Position numbers and translations under genes: made by a program. Of a DNA stretch of 64,000 nt, positions 1 through 11,135 are shown piece after piece. The notes under the pieces are model-generated. The model had not been told where the DNA came from. It saw only the letters and a program-made list of their open reading frames with translations, and did no database searches. Source of the stretch: Macrosoma leucophasiata (Eukaryota; Arthropoda; Insecta; Lepidoptera; Hedylidae); contig JAWQUS010000022.1 of NCBI GenBank assembly GCA_036365455.1, forward strand, positions 7,192,001-7,256,000, read 5' to 3'. Each line of letters begins with the position of its first letter. Within the stretch, counting starts at the first letter, position 1.

Positions 1-371
1 ACAAAAAGTTAGAAACATGTTAAATATTCCCTGAAAGAATGGATATTCGCTATAAATCGTTATATACATGGCTTGTTCACACTCTCGCAACTCGACGACT
101 CAAACGTCGCTCAAATCTAAGTGGAACTTAAAGTTTTCTGTCTTTATAAAACACGTTCAAACGATAGAGATAGCGCACATTTGAGGGTTGCTTAAAATTG
201 AGTGACGTTTGAGTATTAGTTAGTGAGGATATCAACCTCGAAAAAGACACTATTTAAAGATCGGTATCGGTAAAGGATTCAGCATAGTTCTTTGACTGCT
301 AGCCTCCACCTGTGTAGAAGTGAATGTCTGGAGTTTTTTGGAACTCTTATAATAATAATTTCTTATAATAA
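1..371. other. left edge: degraded palindromic MITE in unique DNA
   Basis: Bases about 92-221 are a copy of the palindromic MITE also at 10038, 36996 and 53690 (ends like CTCAAACGTC and GACGTTTGAGTATT). The remainder shows nothing recognised. Confidence 0.5.
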
Positions 372-373
372 CA

Positions 374-727
374 TTTTTAATTCGCCACTAGCGGTCACCT
401 ATCACGTATAGGTCGCGCCAGGTAAAAAGAACGCTGGCGGTCAAGCTGCGCAGTAGACGATTTATCGATCTATTTGGTGGTATGAGGTGCGGCGTTTTCA
501 ATCTGCCTACCAATACACGAAACCGCAAGCGAAAGCTAGATCAAAAACAAACCAATAGGGCAAGTACTTTCGTGCGCGAGTGTACCGATGCGCGAACACA
601 TCCCTTCTACTTTCTTCCAGCGTTCTTTTTACGTGGCGCGACCTATACCCGACCGCGCCCGTATCGTTTAACTGAGTAGATCGCTTACGATCAACACCAG
701 CCGCTGAGCCATGCGCGCTTTATAAAG
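374..727 (-). repeat. 5S-derived SINE head, split by a MITE
   Basis: The minus strand carries the 5S-like head (374-406 and 648-722) of the SINE family described at 7378. Between the two halves sits a 237-base MITE. Confidence 0.75.
409..645. mobile_element. TA-inserting MITE with 29-bp inverted ends
   Basis: Ends TAGGTCGCGCCAGG and CCACGTAAAAAG-type inverted repeats match over about 29 bases with one mismatch. TA flanks both sides (407-408 and 646-647), as in Tc1/mariner-like elements. The second copy is at 40277-40514. Confidence 0.8.
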
Positions 728-843
728 TCTTACCAAATAACTGAATTCAGTGACATAATAGTGCTTAATAACGGGAATAATGCACACTATGTAACGCCTC
801 AATTAGAAAATCGAGTTGTAATCGCTGTTTACTGGTGGTGTTT

Positions 844-1130
844 ACTGGTGGTAGAGATCCAGTGATGGTGCTCGCGGGCGTAGGCACCACCGCATTATCT
901 AATATACTTGCCGTTAAATGGTAGTGTTCAGCACTATCGTGTTTCGGTCAGGTGGTAATGTACGGCTCTGTAATTTCCGGCACAGAGGCATAACACCTAA
1001 TGCCTCAGGAGTGGCAGCGCATTGCATTTTGACCTCTGGTCATTGTGTGGGTCTATAGGCTGCAGTCATCACTTAACATCAATGTGAACTGCACGCTTGT
1101 TTGCCACTTTTATTACATAAAAAAAAAAAA
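844..1130 (+). repeat. RepA retroposon copy
   Basis: Full-length but diverged copy ending in about ten A. Its head GGTAGAGATCCAGTG is preceded by a short duplicate of itself at 829-843. Confidence 0.8.
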
Positions 1131-1319
1131 TAATAATAATACATGAACTGAAATTACATGTTTATGTAATATCGTACCCTTATTCAACACTCTCTAGTAA
1201 TAAGATTAATTTTTAATTTCCACTGTTTTTTTTTTATAATAAAAAGCACGTCTTAACGAGTTCTAATAAACTTGTTGAGTAGCATTTTATTTTGGATAGA
1301 CGTTTTTTTTTTTTTTTAA

Positions 1320-1700
1320 TAATGTTGTGGCATCGCTATTACGCATATTGCCAGTGTCAAGTAAAACGATATTTCGTATTCGTATTAAAGCAGCGTTAAA
1401 GTTAGAATCAGTCAGTCACTTAATTATCAGTCAAAGTCAGTCAGAGTCACAGTCAGTAATTCGAGTAAAGCGATGGCTACTTTACCAGAACAATTTACAA
1501 TGAAGTTTTGGCGGCAACCTGAAAAACCGTGTTTTGGCACTGTTATTCCATTTCACTATACACGGGCATTGTTATAAACCTATATCAAACAAAATGGCAC
1601 CAACTTTATTTAATATAACTCGAAAATACACCAAGAAAATGAAATAAATAAGAGCACCACACGCCTCTTTCAAGGTTCCCGCCAAAACTCTGGATAGACG
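1320..1700. repeat. RepR, dispersed repeat (intact copy)
   Basis: The same sequence occurs inverted at about 51355-51530 and 53574-53900, there split by the LINE. It carries CAGTCAGTCA-like tandem motifs at 1405-1460. Class unknown. Confidence 0.6.
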
Positions 1701-1953
1701 TTAGTCACATTTTTGTTTGTATTGATTGTTCACCAAATGGATACTCGTAATTTCCTTAATTTTAATTAACTTTGGGATAATATATTACCTATATCAAAAA
1801 TGTCTGAAATCGATTCGGTTATCGATTCTGAACTAACTAGTTTTGGGTTGTACATTCAATCCTGTTACACGTTGTATATAGCACCCACTGCACCCAAAAA
1901 TCTGAATATAAAAATCATATATTTATATATATAAGTTTATGAATTCAAACCTA

Positions 1954-2132
1954 CCATGACCAAATAGGTCGAGTTCTGTCTGATGGTGGGGTCAAAAGTC
2001 TTAGGAATCGGCGTGCATGTATGAAGAGAATGATGAAGGTAGACGAGGCACGAGAGGTTTGTCAGAACCGGGATGTCTGGCGCTCTACACTCCCTGCCTA
2101 CCCCGTTAGGGACTTGGCGTGAAGATACATAC
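1954..2132 (+). pseudogene. LINE C-terminal fragment with (TACA) tail
   Basis: Matches the 3' coding end found at 33383 and 35894 (TYHDQIGRVLSDGGVKSLRN-like reading), ending in GATACATACATG. 5' truncated non-LTR retrotransposon. Confidence 0.75.
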
Positions 2133-2134
2133 AT

Positions 2135-2570
2135 GAATTCAAAAATTATTTTGTTACGTTGTATTTGTCTAAACTGCTGAATGGATTTAGATGATCTTTT
2201 GTTTGAATGTAGATGGACCCCGAGAGATGTTTATAACATACTTTATATCGGGTGTCAGGGGTGGCACCCAATGCGCGCTGCCTCCGCCGCCTTCTAGTTA
2301 CGTCACGGACTGAATGCCAAGCGAGTGTGAACAAAAATGTATCAAATATGAGGCAACATATTTTAAAAGAGGCTATCGACCATTCAGTTCATTTTGCCAT
2401 TTTATAAATGTATTTTATAATCACTTTTGACACTTAAGGCTTTAATAGTGAATTTAATCGGGCCTGCAACGCTCGTTTCGTAGTTATAATTTATTTAGCA
2501 ATTGTGGGCCTGTAATTTTATCGATTTTTTTTTACAGTACCTAGTTACATTTTAATAAAATATGTAGACG
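2135..2570. other. no recognised feature
   Basis: AT-rich sequence with short spurious open frames only. Confidence 0.4.
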
Positions 2571-3780
2571 ACTCGTCTCGGCACGACCATATTCTACATC
2601 ACTGGGGTACGACCGCCTATCGACATTGCTGTCGTCATTGCATTGCGGTTCGTACACGACCTCAAAAAATGGGTAAATTAAAGAAGAATCCGAAAAAAAT
2701 ATAATTAATTTATTCAAGAATATATTTTAGAGTTACGACCACATTTAATTCAAACGATTTTATCATTTTCAACTATGTTCAACATGGCGGCGATACAGCC
2801 GACGCTTGGGATCAATCGATTTCGACAGTATTTTGAAAATGTTACTTTTTTCTCCGAGTACTATATAATCAAAATACAATTTAAAAAATGTAAATGTCAA
2901 AATGTCATCGCCCGCCATTTTCGCCATGTTGGTTTTGAGTTGCAATTGTAACTGCAAAGAATGTTTTGTAACTGCAAACAAAGCTAAATTAGTAAAAATC
3001 TGCAGTAAAAAACGTTATTATATTGATTTTGCCTGTTTAATGATATTGTGTACAATACATGGCCGGAGGTTCATACATTTTTGCAACATCTCCTTTTAAA
3101 GTCGATTTTTACTTTAACTAAATAACAATAATCGAAATAATCTACCATTATCGCTTGTTTATCACCTACGAAAATGAGAATATCAATACTACTTTTTGCA
3201 ACATCTACTTTTAATCGACATGAAAAGGAGATGTTGCAAAAATGTATGGACCTCCGGCCATGTATTGTACACAATATCATTAAACAGGCAAAATCAATAT
3301 AAAAACGTTTTTTACTGCATATTTTCACTTATTTAGCTTTGTTTGCAGTTACAAAACATTATTTTCAGTTAGAATTGCAACTCAAAACCAACATGGCGAA
3401 TATGGCGGGCGATGTCATTTTGACATTTTCATTTTTTAAATTGTATTTTGATTATAGAGTACTTGGAGAAAAAAGTAATATTTTCTAAATACTATCAAAA
3501 TCGATTGATCCCAAGTGCCGGCTGTATCGCCGCCATGTTTAACATAGTTGAAAATGATAAAATCGTTTGAATCAAATGTGGTTGTAACTGTAAAATATAT
3601 TCTTGAATAAATTAATTGTATTTTTTTCGGATTCTTCTTTAATTTACCCATTTTTTGAGGACGTGTACGAACCAGAGCCGAGCTCGCAACATCTCCTTTG
3701 ACAGCAATGACAATATCAGCAGCAATACAGATAGGCGGTAGCATCACTGGTCGTCTCAAGACAAGCCTTCTATACACGTC
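2570..3780. mobile_element. 1.2-kb foldback: RepQ inverted pair inside RepP MITE
   Basis: Bases about 2645-3105 and 3224-3690 are inverted copies of one another, roughly 460 bases per arm and about nine tenths identical by eye. The 120-base centre and the outer edges belong to a different MITE (RepP), whose uninterrupted form is at 4975-5232. A single copy of the arm element (RepQ) is at 44931-45302, bounded by AAAGGAGATGTTGC and its inverse. Confidence 0.8.
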
Positions 3781-3789
3781 CGATTTTGA

Positions 3790-4119
3790 AAAGTTTAGCT
3801 ATCTTATTTTTTACAGTCGACGAATATTTAGGGTATATTTGTATAGTAACCATGACAGAATATTGTAATTTTTTGCTGAATGCTTATTTTTATTTGTCAT
3901 TTCGACTACATGATGAACGTATAATTTAGGTTTAAGAATAAAAAATAAATAAATGTAGATTTATACAGTTGAAATATGGGACCAAAATGTTATTAAATTA
4001 GTTAGTATATTTTAAAAATATAACTAACTAGAAGTTCGATGCACACCACTTCATATATTCTACTTACTAGTATTCATATGTAATTTTCTATCTAATATCT
4101 CGAAATTAAAACACTTAAA
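3790..4119. other. no recognised feature
   Basis: AT-rich, no reading frame or repeat recognised. Confidence 0.4.
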
Positions 4120-4447
4120 GGATCATGGCAAGATTTTGTACAGTAAAAATGAAAAAAAGGTACACGGTAAAATAGCATGAAAATATTATCCAGTGAACCT
4201 AAACAACATTTCCTGATACATCAAATATTTTTAACTCTTCGCAATAAAACGTTTGAAATTGAACTTTAGTATGGAGTGCTTCTACTGTTGTTAGGAAAGA
4301 CGATTTTTATTCCGGTGATTGAAAACTAATTTGCATACCAGAAAATGTTCTTTAGGTTCCCTAGGATAATATTTCTAATCCGTTTTATCTTGTACCTTTT
4401 TCTAACTTTTTTTGTACAAATCAATGTATGAAACTTGCCATGATTCT
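4120..4447. mobile_element. foldback MITE with ~95-bp imperfect inverted ends
   Basis: GATCATGGCAAG at the left and CTTGCCATGATTC at the right begin long imperfect inverted repeats that also share GGTACA, ATATTATCC and GAACCTAAA blocks. No coding capacity. Confidence 0.7.
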
Positions 4448-4645
4448 TTGTATCTTGTCACTGATCTTTTAATACGTTGCAAGCATATGTAAGTCTGAAG
4501 TGAGAGGTACTTTAGATTTATAATTGCTTATTAGAATAATAGTTTATTTGCTATTATGACAATATCATTTTTTGTTATGTATCGGCGAGCGTGTAATGAT
4601 TTCCTTAGGACCAATAATTGGTTACCGTTTTGCATAACAGTATGC

Positions 4646-5311
4646 ACATTAAAGGCGATTAACACGATTAACACTGCCACGCGCTACGCAGCGTAGCGCG
4701 TGAATGCGTGTTCGAACGTTGTTTGTATCACCGTTTGTATAGAAAATACGCACAGTCCAACACACAGAAAATGCATCCACTTGCGTTCGTGCAGATCACG
4801 CGCATACAAGCGGAGAAACATGTACCCCGGCGCCCACGTGTGAGCGAGACGGAAGGTATGGCACACCGAGTTCCGTAGTGCTGCGCGTGATATTGAATGA
4901 AATTAGTCAGAGCTGTCGTGAATTTACAAAACGCAGCGCGTGAGCGCGTAAAAAACGCGCACGATGATGTAGATCTGGGCTACTACCGCCTATCTGTATT
5001 GCTGCTGACATTGTCATTGCTGTCAAATTTTCATGTCGATTTGTAGCGACTTTAAAAGTGATATTGATAATCTGATTGATGTTCTCGTTTTCGTAGGAGA
5101 TAAACAAGCGATAATGATAGATTATTTCGATTATTGTTATTTATTTAAGTAAAAATCGACTTTAAAATTTGACAGCAATGACAAAGACTACAGCAATGTA
5201 TCGACATTTGCCTATCGAGGCGGTCGCACCCCTGCACTACCGCAAGTACGCGCGTAGGTGCTTCGACAGACATGCAGCGTGATGCGTGGCAGCGTGATAA
5301 TCGCCTTAATG
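4646..5311. mobile_element. MITE with CATTAA(A)GGCGATTA inverted ends
   Basis: The left end (4646-4684) and right end (5284-5311) are inverted repeats ending in CTGCCACGC and GCGTGGCAG. RepP lies inside it. A GC-rich palindrome, CGCGCTACGCAGCGTAGCGCG, lies next to the left end at 4681-4701. Confidence 0.65.
4975..5232. mobile_element. RepP MITE, uninterrupted copy
   Basis: Ends resemble CTACCGCCTATC and its inverse, with inverted TTTGACAGCAATGAC blocks further in. This copy gives the pre-insertion state of the foldback at 2570-3780. Confidence 0.65.
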
Positions 5312-5616
5312 TTTGTCCACCGACTTAAAATCGGTCACCGATTGTACGTGACGTGCGTTCGCCGAGAACTGAAAATCGGTAAAATGGGGTGAAGAGCAAG
5401 AAATTAAGTTTAAAAATTATTTAGCTATATTCTTTTAGTTACTTTTAAAAGAATAATATGTTACTTATTGTCCACAATGCGAATGCTAAATGCGTTGACG
5501 TCCAAAATATCACGACGTTAGAGGGACCGGCCCTAGGGGTAAATAGAAACGGGAGCGGGTGAATAGGAATAGTTCTCATCATTTTATTTTTCACTCTTTA
5601 CCGTTGCTATTAAAGA

Positions 5617-6255
5617 TACTTTTTACCGGTGGTGTATGCCACCAAATGTCAGTGGTCAGCACTATTGTGTTTCAGTCAGTTAGTAAATGTGTAACCCGGT
5701 TTTAACTATCATAGAAACAAACCTATTTAGGCCTCAGGGCAGTGTTGCCAACCTCTACTAAGCGTCCCCCCTAGCATCATCTCGAAATCCCCCTCTTTCC
5801 CCCTAACACAGTGACCATTCTTCTGCTGATGACTATGAGACTATACACTTTCATAAAATTTAATTCACCTTCTAATTTACGTAACATAAACCGCTAGAAA
5901 ATAAATTTCCCGTAGAAAATTCACCCAAAAAAAGGTAATTCCTGAAAATACGTCAAAAATTGTACCCCTGTGGTATACCCCCAAAAACATAAGGCCCCTA
6001 AAAATACCCCATTTCATCTAACTTTTCCCCAAATTTAGGCGGAAAACCCCTAAGTTGGCGGCACTGCCTCAGGGGTTGCAAGGCAACGCATTATTTCACT
6101 ACACATTAGGCCATATGGAATGTACCAGGTTTCGCTACAAATAAGTGATTTCGGACATACGAACGGGTCACGGGGGTAGATGTCAATAGGTTATGCACTA
6201 TTATTATACAATCAATGTGAATTACTTATTTTTCACCATCATTACATAAAAAAAC
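5617..6255 (+). repeat. RepA-like copy (diverged), split by hAT MITE
   Basis: Head and tail halves (5617-5739 and 6067-6255) read as an old RepA relative: GGTCAGCACTATTGTGTTTC, then GGCCTCAGG, then a tail ACATAAAAAAAC. Confidence 0.55.
5740..6066. mobile_element. hAT-type MITE, 8-bp TSD CCTCAGGG
   Basis: Inverted ends CAGTGTTGCCAAC and GTTGGCGGCACTG. Perfect 8-base target duplication at 5732-5739 and 6067-6074, the hallmark of hAT transposition. 327 bases, non-coding, with many C-runs. Confidence 0.88.
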
Positions 6256-6259
6256 AAGC

Positions 6260-7109
6260 ATGTCCTTTTTTCTTTTCACCCCGTTTTACACTAATGAAAA
6301 TTTGAGTTGTCTTGCCAGCGAGAATGTAAACAAAACGTTATTCACATTAGTATAAATTAATTTGGTGTTAGGGACGATTATAATAAGTCTGCATAAATGT
6401 ATGATTATGGTCAATTTATAAAGTATTCTGATAACATTGGTTTAAGTTAATAATGGATGTTTCTGAAGTCGGTTTACGGATTATCATTTTACGTGATGAC
6501 GTCATAAGAAAGCGTGCGCCACACCATACGGCTGTAAAAGCCGATCGTGTCAGGCGGGACGTGACAATTTTTCGTGTATGCAGCCCGACGTTAATCGATT
6601 TAGAATTTATCACGTCAAAAAAGTCACTGAATTAGGTCCGATTTCAGCAACGTAATATAAACAGCTAGCGTAACTGACAGTTAAATTTTCAAAGTTAAAC
6701 TGACATTTGACATTGACAAATACATTTACCGGGCCTCGTTAGGTGACGAACAGCAAAATGATTTAATTTGGAGTTTTTAGTTCAAGCTTAACCTTAAACT
6801 TGCTTAAAACGTTGGTGAAATCCAGCCTTAATTCATAATAATTAATAAATGATATCTAAAATAATTTTAGAATTATTTTATTCAGAGAAATATTCGTTAT
6901 TATTTACATTTAAGAGGCAGAAAAAAAATATATCAAAATTTAAAATGTATGTCATATAATAGTTTTTTTCATTTATTTTAAACTAAGACCAAATCATATT
7001 TTTATCAGATATTGTATACACCGAGATTTGTAAATATTATAATAATTTCAGTGAAATTTTGTTTTATTTACCTGCATATGTAATATTATGTTAAATTTTT
7101 TTAACTGGT
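6260..7109. other. AT-rich stretch, no supported feature
   Basis: The overlapping frames at 6416-6635 are mutual antisense reads with no family resemblance. No repeat match was noticed elsewhere in the window. Confidence 0.4.
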
Positions 7110-7283
7110 AATGTATGTCCCCGTAACAACTACCACAGACATAACAACAGAGGTCTCAGGGGTGGCAACGCATCTGCATTTTGACCACTGGTATTGTGTG
7201 ACCACTGTATTTATACAATGTGTCCCAGGGATAAGTGGCAGCCCGGCGTTTTTAGAATATTTGGACAAAATTAAGGATAATTA

Positions 7284-7287
<4 letters not shown>

Positions 7288-7329
<42 letters not shown>

Positions 7330-7370
7330 TAATTATGTATATATATATATATATAGATATAGATATATAT
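7288..7370. repeat. (TA)n microsatellite, interrupted
   Basis: About 18 TA units bounded by CTCAT and ATGAG, so a self-complementary block, then a second shorter run. Confidence 0.9.
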
Positions 7371-7377
7371 GGGACTT

Positions 7378-7745
7378 GCGACTTATATGAAGCGCGCATG
7401 GCCCAGCGGCTGGTGTAGATCGTAAGCGATCTACTCGGTTAAGCACTACGGGCGCGGTCGGGTAGTGTGATGGGTGACCGCTAGTGGCAAATTAAATGCG
7501 CGTTTCCGTGCTTCGGAGGGCACGTTAAGCCGTCGGTCCCGGTTGCTATCGATGGATAGCAGTCGTTAAACCTTGTCGGAGGCCTTATGGGCGGTTTGAA
7601 AACATCCGACAGCGGGATGGCCACTGACCCACCCACCTCCACCAATCCGCATTGGAGCAGCGTGGTGGAGTAAGCTCCAGGCCTCCCCCCAAAAAGGGGA
7701 GAGACTCGTGCCCAGCAGTGGGACGCATAATGGGTTGCCATTATT
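7378..7745 (+). repeat. 5S rRNA-derived SINE, full length
   Basis: The head around 7415-7490 (GGTTAAGCACTACGGGCGCGGTCGG followed by GATGGGTGACCGCTAGTGG in parts) follows eukaryotic 5S rRNA, including its internal promoter region. The body of about 270 bases ends GGGTTGCCATTATTA. Target duplication ATATATATGGGACTT (15 bases) is at 7363-7377 and 7746-7760. A SINE3-type retroposon, transcribed by Pol III and moved by a LINE. Confidence 0.88.
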
Positions 7746-8084
7746 ATATATATGGGACTTACCGGCTTTGGCTTTTTTTTAATGATTTTTTAATTTTGTA
7801 GTAAATACGCGTAACGTGCTGCAGTTTTTTTTTTACCATATTTCCTAAGTTTTTACATTTTCTTCATTCATTTTTTTTATTGAGTAGCCGAAATCATAGT
7901 TTATCAATAATCCTTAATTTTGTCCAAATATTCGTAAAACGGCAAGCGGTCACTCATCCCTGGGATACATTGTATAAGTGTCTATAGGCTGCAGTCATCA
8001 CTTAACATCAATGTGAACTGCATGCTTGCTTGCCACCTCCATTACATAAAAACTACTACACTGGATCTCTACCACCAGTTAGTC

Positions 8085-8290
8085 TAGCGGTGTGAGATGA
8101 CCGATTGATTCGAAGGGTCGCAGGTTCGATTCCCGCACCGGGACAAATATTTGTATGGCCTACAGATATTTGTTTCGAGTCTGGGCGTTTGTGTATGTGT
8201 TTTATGTGTACAACGGCACCCACGACACAGGCTTATACCTAATGTGGGACTGTGAGTGTAAGCGTATTTTATTTATTTATTTTACGTATT
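8085..8290 (+). repeat. tRNA-derived SINE F
   Basis: A-box-like TAGTCTAGCGGT and B-box GGTTCGATTCC (8130-8140) in a tRNA-like head, then a body with CACCCACGACACAGG and an AT-rich end. Related copy at 42851. Confidence 0.75.
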
Positions 8291-8595
8291 TAGTTAAAAA
8301 CAAGATACAAACATTGATAAAATAAGGTTTTATGAATAAGAGAAGGACGAGTATCTATCTAGACAGGTACGAGAAAATACAAGTGTCATACTATGTGGGT
8401 ATATTTTATCATACATTAAAAACAAAACATGTTAAAAATATCTTTATTAAATCGAATCTAAGAATACACACGTGGTAACGTACAAAGGTACAAAACTCCT
8501 TTACCATTAAAAAATATTTACAAATAAGTTTTAACACTCATAATTCCAATAAATTAATCTAAAATTTCAAATAATAAAAAAAATATTCAGTTTTT
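8291..8595. other. no recognised feature
   Basis: AT-rich; nothing supported. Confidence 0.4.
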
Positions 8596-8596
8596 T

Positions 8597-9345
8597 CTAT
8601 TTTTCTATTTTTTACGCATATTTATAATCTTGAGAATATAATGTATATATCGACTAGGTTGCCTATCAAAAAATGGCCGCAAGTATTTTTTATATTTTTT
8701 TTTTGTTTTTTTCATTAAAATATCGTCTACCTTATGGCAATCTGTTTAAATCTTTGAAAAATCACTTCTGCCGTTGCGCACTTGGCCGCTCCTGTATATT
8801 TTCGTTCCGCCCCGATAACTTTTTACGTCCATAACGTACGAGTACATGTATTATTTTTAAGTATATCAAATTTAAGCTATTTTTTTTCTCATTATTTTGA
8901 TATAATATAATGAAGTAAGAGTTGCTGGCTGTTAAAAGATATTTAATTAAAAATACATGTGGCCAAATTTTGATAGGCAACTTTTTTACTGGTGGTAGAG
9001 CTCCAGTGACGGAGCTCGCGGGCGTAGGCACCACCGCATTACCTAATATACTTGCCGCTAAATGGTAGTGTTCAGCACTATCGTGTTCCGGTCAGGTGGT
9101 AATGTACGGCCCTGTAATTTCCGGCACAGAGGCATAACACCTTAGGCCTCAGGAGTGGTAACGCATCTGCATTTTGACCTTGGTCTTTGTGTGGGTGTTT
9201 ATAGGCTGCAGTTATCACTTAACATCAACGTGAACTGCATGCTTGTTTGCCACTTCCATTACATTAAAAAAAAGGCAACCTAGTGGATATATATTCTCTA
9301 GATTATAAATATGCGTAAAAAATAGGTTTGCAGCATATCTGGATG
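8597..9345. mobile_element. inverted-end element interrupted by RepA
   Basis: Sequence around 8600-8665 (TTTACGCATATTTATAATC, GACTAGGTTGCC) recurs inverted at 9273-9330. The right-hand sequence is also present at 31437 and 32293. Confidence 0.5.
8986..9272 (+). repeat. RepA retroposon copy
   Basis: Complete copy with eight A at the end. GGCAAC on both sides (8976-8981 and 9273-9278) is a possible short target duplication. Confidence 0.85.
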
Positions 9346-10037
9346 AACGAAATGATTCTGCAGTGGGATCCTAGCCTATAGTTACTGCCGTAGCAAATAC
9401 ATCTGCCCTTCAGCAAAATGTCAATGACTTTTTTTTTGTATCTGTAAGGCGATACGAAGTTCGTCAGCTAGTTTATTTATAGATGATACAGATTTGAATG
9501 TAAAAAAAGATCCGGACGAATTGAGAACCTTCTTCTTTTTTTGAAGTCGGTTAAAAATGTACAAACGTAATGTAATCGCGCAGTCTTTTACATAAAATTC
9601 GGAATAGATAAGATAACACATTTGTTCTACACAGTCTGCTATTAGATTATTGATTGGTCTTTGCTAAACAAAATCTAGATACTATTAAAAAAAACTAACA
9701 CCCATATTCTAAGACGTTACTCGAAACATTCCTTGACTTACACTCAGCTGAGGACACTTTATGAGGACGCCTCCAAATCCATATTCTTAGGTTGTATTTT
9801 GACAGTAACTCATGTGTACCTACGGATTATATAGATAATTCACAAAGTCTAAAAATCCATTTTTAACCGAGTTCATTATAGCAAAATATGGTATTTAATT
9901 ATAATTTCCAGACAGTTCCGACACGATGAACCTATTCAGCGCAAGAATATGGCGTAAATGTAAAAACTCCTCAAGTTTGACAATTGCTTTCTTACCTCAA
10001 ACGGAGGCAGCATGTCGAGTTGACCTTATTAGTTACA
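9346..10037. other. no recognised gene
   Basis: AT-rich; includes a Helitron-end-like GGCGATACGAAGTTCGTCAGCTAG at about 9448-9471 with no matching other end seen. Confidence 0.35.
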
Positions 10038-10176
10038 ATGGCCGAATACTCAAACGTCACTCAATTTTAAGCAACGCTCAAATGTCCCCTATCTCTATCG
10101 TTTAAACGCGTTTTATAAAGACAGAAGACTTTTAAGTCCCACTTAGATTTAAGTGACATTTGAGTATTTGGCCGTA
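10038..10176. mobile_element. palindromic MITE (GGCCGAATACTCAAACGTC ends)
   Basis: About 137 bases, nearly self-complementary over its full length. Other copies: 92-221, 36996-37132 and 53690-53808. Confidence 0.8.
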
Positions 10177-10179
10177 AGA

Positions 10180-10999
10180 ATACCAATGCCCTTGAGTGAG
10201 GTTGAGTTGAGGTCGAGATTACGAGTTAGAATATGGGTGTTAACGTTTTTTTGAATCCAGCAATCAGGTGACCTATTGTCTGATATGGGACAAAAACAAT
10301 GATATGCGAAAAAAGACGTTCCTCTTTTTAAATTATAGAATGGAGTTCTGTTGTGGTTTTTGTATCAGTTATAAAAAAAAACTTAATGATCCAAGAGATA
10401 CAGAACCCTCCGAGTACCGTTGGCCCTGTAAGGCTAGTAATTTTTGTAGGGATGAATCTTAACATGCTTAGTACAAAAACCATCGCCTGGCGAGGATCAA
10501 CCCGTCACGTCATCAACCCTATATTTTTGAAAATGTAAGTAGTATAAGTAGTTTTGTTTGTATTGTAGATCTATTTCATAAAATATCTTTATCGATGTTC
10601 ATTATGTGTTTAATATTATATAGATTATGTAATACTAAATTAGGCGCCATGTGGTGGATCATTAATTAAACAGAAGTACTAGTCTATCACGAAAGATGGC
10701 GTGTGGCAATGCTGAATCGCACATTCGAAATTTCACACGAATTGCTCTATACAACAACTTGCTCGCTTAGCGCTATCACCTCACCTGATCACAGGATCCT
10801 CATTTATCATTGAAGAAACAATTAATCCTATTCCTCCACAGATGGTAAAAGGTGGCAGTAATCAATTACCTTTAATGAGAACCGCATGACTGTTTGACAT
10901 TACACAAACGTATATTGATGCCGCATTCATTTTTTTATAGGTATAACAATATCTAGTATGAAGGTAAGCAGAGACCAATTTCAGTATATATTATATGAA
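10180..10999 (-). other. FAR 3' flank / probable 3' UTR
   Basis: No clear repeat is seen here. The minus strand has ATTAAA (plus 10871-10876), a possible poly-A signal about 125 bases past the stop. The end of the transcript cannot be placed without RNA data. Confidence 0.4.
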
Positions 11000-11135
11000 C
11001 TATGACGTCATCACAGCTGGCGTGATTTCGCTCGAAGCCGCACTCATGGTGAACATACTTGAGGCCCAGCCGCTGAGCCAGTAGAGAACCAAGGCCCAGA
11101 ATAGAAATCTTACCACCAAGTCTACGCACCACATG
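11000..11135 (-). CDS. FAR coding exon 13 (stop codon)
   Basis: Residues 479-523. The acceptor TTCTCAG is followed, in the phase left by exon 12, by MWCVDLVVRFLFWALVLYWL, a single membrane helix, then a polar tail and TAG at 11002-11000. A C-terminal anchor of this kind is normal for insect FARs. Less conserved than the other exons, so supported mainly by phase, helix and total length. Confidence 0.85.

Larger units (their letters stand above)
7214..7974. mobile_element. TA-MITE with ~66-bp inverted ends
   Basis: Inverted ends TACAATGTGTCCCAGGGAT and its near-inverse, flanked by TA at 7212-7213 and 7975-7976. The inverted match extends to CAAAATTAAGGAT. It contains a TA microsatellite and a 5S-derived SINE. 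Confidence 0.78.
7110..8052 (+). repeat. RepA-like copy split by TA-MITE
   Basis: The head part is 7110-7213 and the tail part 7977-8052, ending TTACATAAAA. The interruption is the TA-MITE at 7214-7974. Confidence 0.65.

Noticed and set aside
7111..7332. 73-codon frame with a YIYIYI run
   Set aside because: Product of the TA microsatellite and repeat sequence.
7415..7490. 5S rRNA gene
   Set aside because: Only part of 5S is present and it is fused to a repeated SINE body with a target duplication.
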